This document shows positions 60,082 to 62,570 of a stretch of DNA of 62,570 nucleotides, in pieces (the first letter of the stretch is position 1; each line of letters starts with the position of its first letter). The notes under the pieces are model-generated. The model was not told where the DNA came from. It worked only from the letters and a program-made list of their open reading frames with translations, and made no database searches. The stretch is from Mucilaginibacter sp. (GTDB lineage Bacteria; Bacteroidota; Bacteroidia; Sphingobacteriales; Sphingobacteriaceae), in contig JAQBOA010000046.1 in NCBI GenBank assembly GCA_028288305.1, forward strand, positions 1-62,570. The letters are read 5' to 3'. The position numbers and the translations under genes are program-made.

Positions 60082-61342
60082 TCGTATTGTAGTTACAGGT
60101 TTAGGAGTGGTTTCGCCAAATGGTGTTGGGATTCCGGCTTTTTTGCATGCAATACAAAATGGGATCTCCGGCATAAAATTTATGCCGCGTTATGAGGAGC
60201 TTAATTTTAGTTGTCAAGTAGCCGGGATGCCAGATTTTGAATGGTCAAATTTAACCAAATACATATCGGAAGTTACTTTTCACGGATTAAAAGGAACAAA
60301 TATAGGTTATGGTTTAGCTGCAGCCCTTGATGCATGGGCAGATTCAGGAATGGCTTATGAAACTGATGAACCCAGATGGGAAACCGGCTGCGTGTTTGGA
60401 AATAGCATTGCCGATACAGAAGCCATGAAAAATGTGATCACTCGTGTAGATAGTAAGGAAGCAAAAAAACTAGGCTCCAGGGTTGTGGAACAGGCTATGA
60501 ACAGCGGTGTAACGTCTTATATTTCGGGCAGGTTGGGTTTGGGTAATAAAGTTATCACCAATTCTGCAGCATGTGCTACAGGCACACAGGCTATTTTAAT
60601 GGGTTATGAATATATAAAGCATGGCTATGCAAAGCGCATGATTGTTGGCAGTACGGAGCATGTGGATACCTATGTTTACGGGGCTTTCGATTCTATGAGG
60701 GTATTATCCAGGAAGTTTAATGATTGCCCTGAAAAAGCTTCAAGACCAATGAGTATATCAGCAGGCGGATTTATACCGTCTTCTGGTGCCGGAGCCCTGA
60801 TTTTGGAGGACTTAGATTTTGCCCTACAGAGAAATGCAAAAATTTATGCAGAGATTTTAGGAGGCTCAAGCAATTCAGGAGGGCAGCGTTTGGGCGGTAC
60901 AATGACATCGGCAAACCCCGTAGGCGTTACAAGGTGTATTCAGGAGGCAATGGCCAATTCTGAAATTCTGCCTCAACAAATTGACCTGATCAGCGGACAC
61001 TTAACTGCAACAAATGCCGACAGGCAGGAGATTCAAAACTGGAGCCAGGCACTTAATCGAATAGGCGATGACTTTCCGTTAACCAACTCGTTAAAATCAA
61101 TGATAGGCCATTGTCTCAGTGCAGCCGGCTCAATTGAATCAGTGGCATCCATTTTGCAAATAGCGCATCAGTTTATTCATCCCAACATAAACCTTGAAGA
61201 TCCACATCCCGAAGTTACAAACATGGTAAGCATGGACCGCCTGCCTGTTAAAATGATAAAAAAAGAAATTAATATTGTTGCTAAAGCTAATTTTGGTTTT
61301 GGCGATGTTAATTCCTGTTTAATATTTTCAAAATTTAATTAA
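60074..61342 (+). CDS. Beta-ketoacyl-ACP synthase (KAS II-like) of locus 2
   Basis: A 422-residue condensing enzyme with Cys in NSAACATGTQAI (about 165), His in SGHLTATNADRQEIQ (about 308) and His in KSMIGHCLSAAGS (about 345), so the catalytic triad is complete. The second His motif differs from the standard HGTxTP (GHLTAT). The glycine-rich SAGGFIPSSGAGALILEDL and the end FGFGDVNSCLIFSKFN fit the family. It overlaps the dehydratase gene by 8 bp and is 2 bp from the ACP. Probably elongates acyl-ACP for DarB. Confidence 0.9.
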   Translation: MSNRIVVTGLGVVSPNGVGIPAFLHAIQNGISGIKFMPRYEELNFSCQVAGMPDFEWSNLTKYISEVTFHGLKGTNIGYGLAAALDAWADSGMAYETDEPRWETGCVFGNSIADTEAMKNVITRVDSKEAKKLGSRVVEQAMNSGVTSYISGRLGLGNKVITNSAACATGTQAILMGYEYIKHGYAKRMIVGSTEHVDTYVYGAFDSMRVLSRKFNDCPEKASRPMSISAGGFIPSSGAGALILEDLDFALQRNAKIYAEILGGSSNSGGQRLGGTMTSANPVGVTRCIQEAMANSEILPQQIDLISGHLTATNADRQEIQNWSQALNRIGDDFPLTNSLKSMIGHCLSAAGSIESVASILQIAHQFIHPNINLEDPHPEVTNMVSMDRLPVKMIKKEINIVAKANFGFGDVNSCLIFSKFN

Positions 61343-61344
61343 AA

Positions 61345-61614
61345 ATGACAAGAAAAGAAATTTTAGATGAACTTAAAAAGGTTATAGCACCTTATACAAC
61401 AAATAAAGAAATGCTGGACAGCATTAATGATCAAACTGACCTGATAAAAGATTTGAAAATTAATTCGGCTAATCTTGTGGATATTATTATTGACGCAGAA
61501 GCTAAATACCAAATTGAAATTGATTATGACTCTGCTGATAAAATGATTAATGTGGGTACTTGCATTGATGTTATAAGTGAAAAGATTAGTCAAAAAAATG
61601 AGGAGTACAGGTAA
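61345..61614 (+). CDS. Acyl carrier protein with variant phosphopantetheine motif
   Basis: An 89-residue ACP-like protein. The modified Ser is expected in KDLKINSANLVDIIIDAEAK (Ser about 41); the usual Asp-Ser-Leu is Asn-Ser-Ala here. The surrounding helix II pattern (LVDIIIDAEAKYQIEID) is otherwise typical. It lies between KS and phosphopantetheinyl transferase genes and overlaps the latter by 17 bp, consistent with a dedicated carrier and activator. The Asn for Asp change may affect transferase recognition. Confidence 0.85.
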   Translation: MTRKEILDELKKVIAPYTTNKEMLDSINDQTDLIKDLKINSANLVDIIIDAEAKYQIEIDYDSADKMINVGTCIDVISEKISQKNEEYR

Positions 61615-62269
61615 TGATATTGTATCGTTAAATGCTATAAATAAAACCCGTACAAAACAGTCCGGGTTTTATTCCAAAATACTTTCCCCTACAGAAAAAA
61701 ACCTTTATCATGAATCCGGCTTTGCTAAAATGCCTTTTGAAACCTTTGTTTGGCTACTTTGGTCTTTAAAAGAATCAGCTTTTAAATACCTTCAAAGAAT
61801 TAATCCTGAACTAATTTTTTCTCCAATTAAATTCGCTGTAAATCACCTTCAACTTCCTGCTGGAAATAAGATAAAAAACTTTGAAATAAAACAAACAGAG
61901 GGTGTTGGTTTTAAAAATATGGATATTTTCAAAGGAAAAATAATTTTTGGGTCGGATATTCTTTATTCAATTTCTATCATCAATCCAGAATATATCGTTT
62001 CGATTGTAAACGGTACTGAAAATTTTGAAAATATCGGATGGGGTATAAAATTAATTAAAAATTCCGATCCTAATTATCAGTCGATCGCAGTTAGAGAGTT
62101 TTTGATTGATAAACTAAAAACCGTTTTACAGTTTGATAACCTTGTTATAGGCAAAAATCAACAGGGTATTCCAATAGTATTAAAAGAAGGAAGCGAAGAG
62201 GAAACACTTCCGGTTTCATTATCACATCATCATTTTCTTGTTGCATATTCTTATAATTTTGCAGTTTAA
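61598..62269 (+). CDS. 4'-phosphopantetheinyl transferase superfamily protein
   Basis: A 223-residue protein starting at the ATG at 61598 (GTG 61577 also in frame). It has the two diagnostic motifs of AcpS/Sfp-type enzymes: GNDIVSL near the N-terminus (Asp for Mg binding) and WLLWSLKESAFKYL (about 50-63, W-x-x-KE-x-x-x-K). It converts apo-ACPs into holo form using CoA. Its place directly after the variant ACP gene suggests that it is dedicated to that carrier. Last gene of the plus-strand arm, followed by a hairpin. Confidence 0.9.
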   Translation: MRSTGNDIVSLNAINKTRTKQSGFYSKILSPTEKNLYHESGFAKMPFETFVWLLWSLKESAFKYLQRINPELIFSPIKFAVNHLQLPAGNKIKNFEIKQTEGVGFKNMDIFKGKIIFGSDILYSISIINPEYIVSIVNGTENFENIGWGIKLIKNSDPNYQSIAVREFLIDKLKTVLQFDNLVIGKNQQGIPIVLKEGSEEETLPVSLSHHHFLVAYSYNFAV

Positions 62270-62375
62270 CGTGATTTTATGATAGTTACTAAACAACTTA
62301 CACAACTATATAAACTAAACAATATAAACTAAAGTAATAGTATCCATGATAATCGCAGTATTGACTATCTTTAAA

Positions 62376-62412
62376 AACGAAAGAGGTTTCTGAGTGAGAA
62401 ACCGCTTTCGTT
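62376..62412. terminator. Long hairpin after locus 2
   Basis: AACGAAAG-A-GGTTTCT (62376-62391) pairs with AGAAACC-G-CTTTCGTT (62397-62412) with one internal mismatch and a 5-nt loop. It lies between the phosphopantetheinyl transferase gene and a convergent gene, so it may end both transcripts, though there is no long T run. Confidence 0.6.
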
Positions 62413-62459
62413 ATGTGTGTACACTATTGTATGAGCGACAAACAAATTCTGTATAAAGA

Positions 62460-62570
62460 TCAATAAGCCTTTTCTTGGCCTCTAAAAATATTTATAATAG
62501 TAAGGAAAACAATTCTCAGGTCAAGCATCAGGGACCAGTTTTCCATGTAGGAGATATCATTTTCCACTCT
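62460..62570 (-). CDS. C-terminus of a polyprenyl glycosylphosphotransferase (WcaJ-like), partial
   Basis: The last 36 codons of a minus-strand gene enter from the right edge and end at a TGA at 62462-62460. The peptide VENDISYMENWSLMLDLRIV followed by FLTIINIFRGQEKAY matches the conserved end of undecaprenyl-phosphate sugar transferases, where a Y-I-x-NWSL-x-DLxI pattern closes the domain. Such enzymes load the first sugar-phosphate on the lipid carrier for exopolysaccharide synthesis, so an exopolysaccharide locus probably continues to the right. Confidence 0.8.
   Translation of the reverse strand, partial: RVENDISYMENWSLMLDLRIVFLTIINIFRGQEKAY

Noticed and set aside
1..62570. Prophage or integrative element spanning the region between the two pathway loci
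   Set aside because: No integrase, phage structural gene, conjugation gene, tRNA target or long flanking direct repeat was seen; only small palindromic repeats and one RAYT remnant.

Overview
The window comes from a Bacteroidota chromosome, most likely family Sphingobacteriaceae (Mucilaginibacter- or Pedobacter-like). This is inferred from gene content, not from a database match: a SusC/SusD pair, a PorP/SprF protein, a bTHX ribosomal protein gene, many secreted glycoside hydrolases, AT-rich intergenic DNA with almost no Shine-Dalgarno sequences, and genes for a flexirubin-type aryl polyene/dialkylresorcinol (DAR) pathway. No rRNA, tRNA, CRISPR array, integrase or phage gene was recognised.

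Layout. 1-5 kb: 5' part of a DHA2-type drug exporter divergent from an AraC regulator, then a GH9 glycosidase and a small membrane protein. 5-17 kb: secreted metallophosphoesterase, two lipoproteins (one frameshifted), GH20 hexosaminidase, bTHX, thioredoxin reductase, an MntA-HepT toxin-antitoxin pair beside a copy of the trxB leader, a YwqK/TonB-type protein, an M19 dipeptidase, an acyl-CoA carboxylase beta subunit and a DUF1801 protein. 17.6-25 kb (all minus): pathway locus 1, with a Cys-less chain-length-factor-like ketosynthase (KS), two active KSs, a 206-residue KS-like fragment, an aromatic amino acid ammonia-lyase and a PaaK-type ligase. 25-39.7 kb: esterase, a Pro/His/Arg-rich secreted peptide, PorP/SprF, sugar porter, two GNATs, methyltransferase, a SusCD-phosphatase group, an EEP-family hydrolase and a catechol-type O-methyltransferase. 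39.7-48.4 kb: a glycan locus with a GH1-like enzyme, glycosyltransferase, UDP-galactopyranose mutase, a GH1-RmlD fusion and a GH2 exo-glucosaminidase-like enzyme. 48.5-52.1 kb: LOG protein, cupin, a REP/RAYT element with a nonsense codon, and a CGNR-type regulator preceded by three evenly spaced palindromes. 52.2-62.3 kb: pathway locus 2, with ACP, ABC exporter, BtrH-like protein, DarB, DarA, then divergently an enoyl-reductase-like SDR, dehydratase, KS, ACP and a phosphopantetheinyl transferase. The right edge holds the C-terminus of a polyprenyl glycosylphosphotransferase.

How the genes fit together (inference from family knowledge). Locus 1 would deaminate an aromatic amino acid, activate the resulting cinnamate/coumarate and elongate it. 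Locus 2 would build acyl chains on an ACP and condense two of them with DarB and DarA into a dialkylresorcinol; the BtrH-like protein and ABC transporter are candidates for joining and exporting the parts. The two loci are about 27 kb apart, and neither contains an obvious ketoreductase.

The intergenic DNA is rich in palindromic repeats of several families. The most distinctive signals are the triple palindrome before the CGNR gene, the REP/RAYT cluster, the copied trxB leader and a 35-bp inverted repeat near 6.8 kb.
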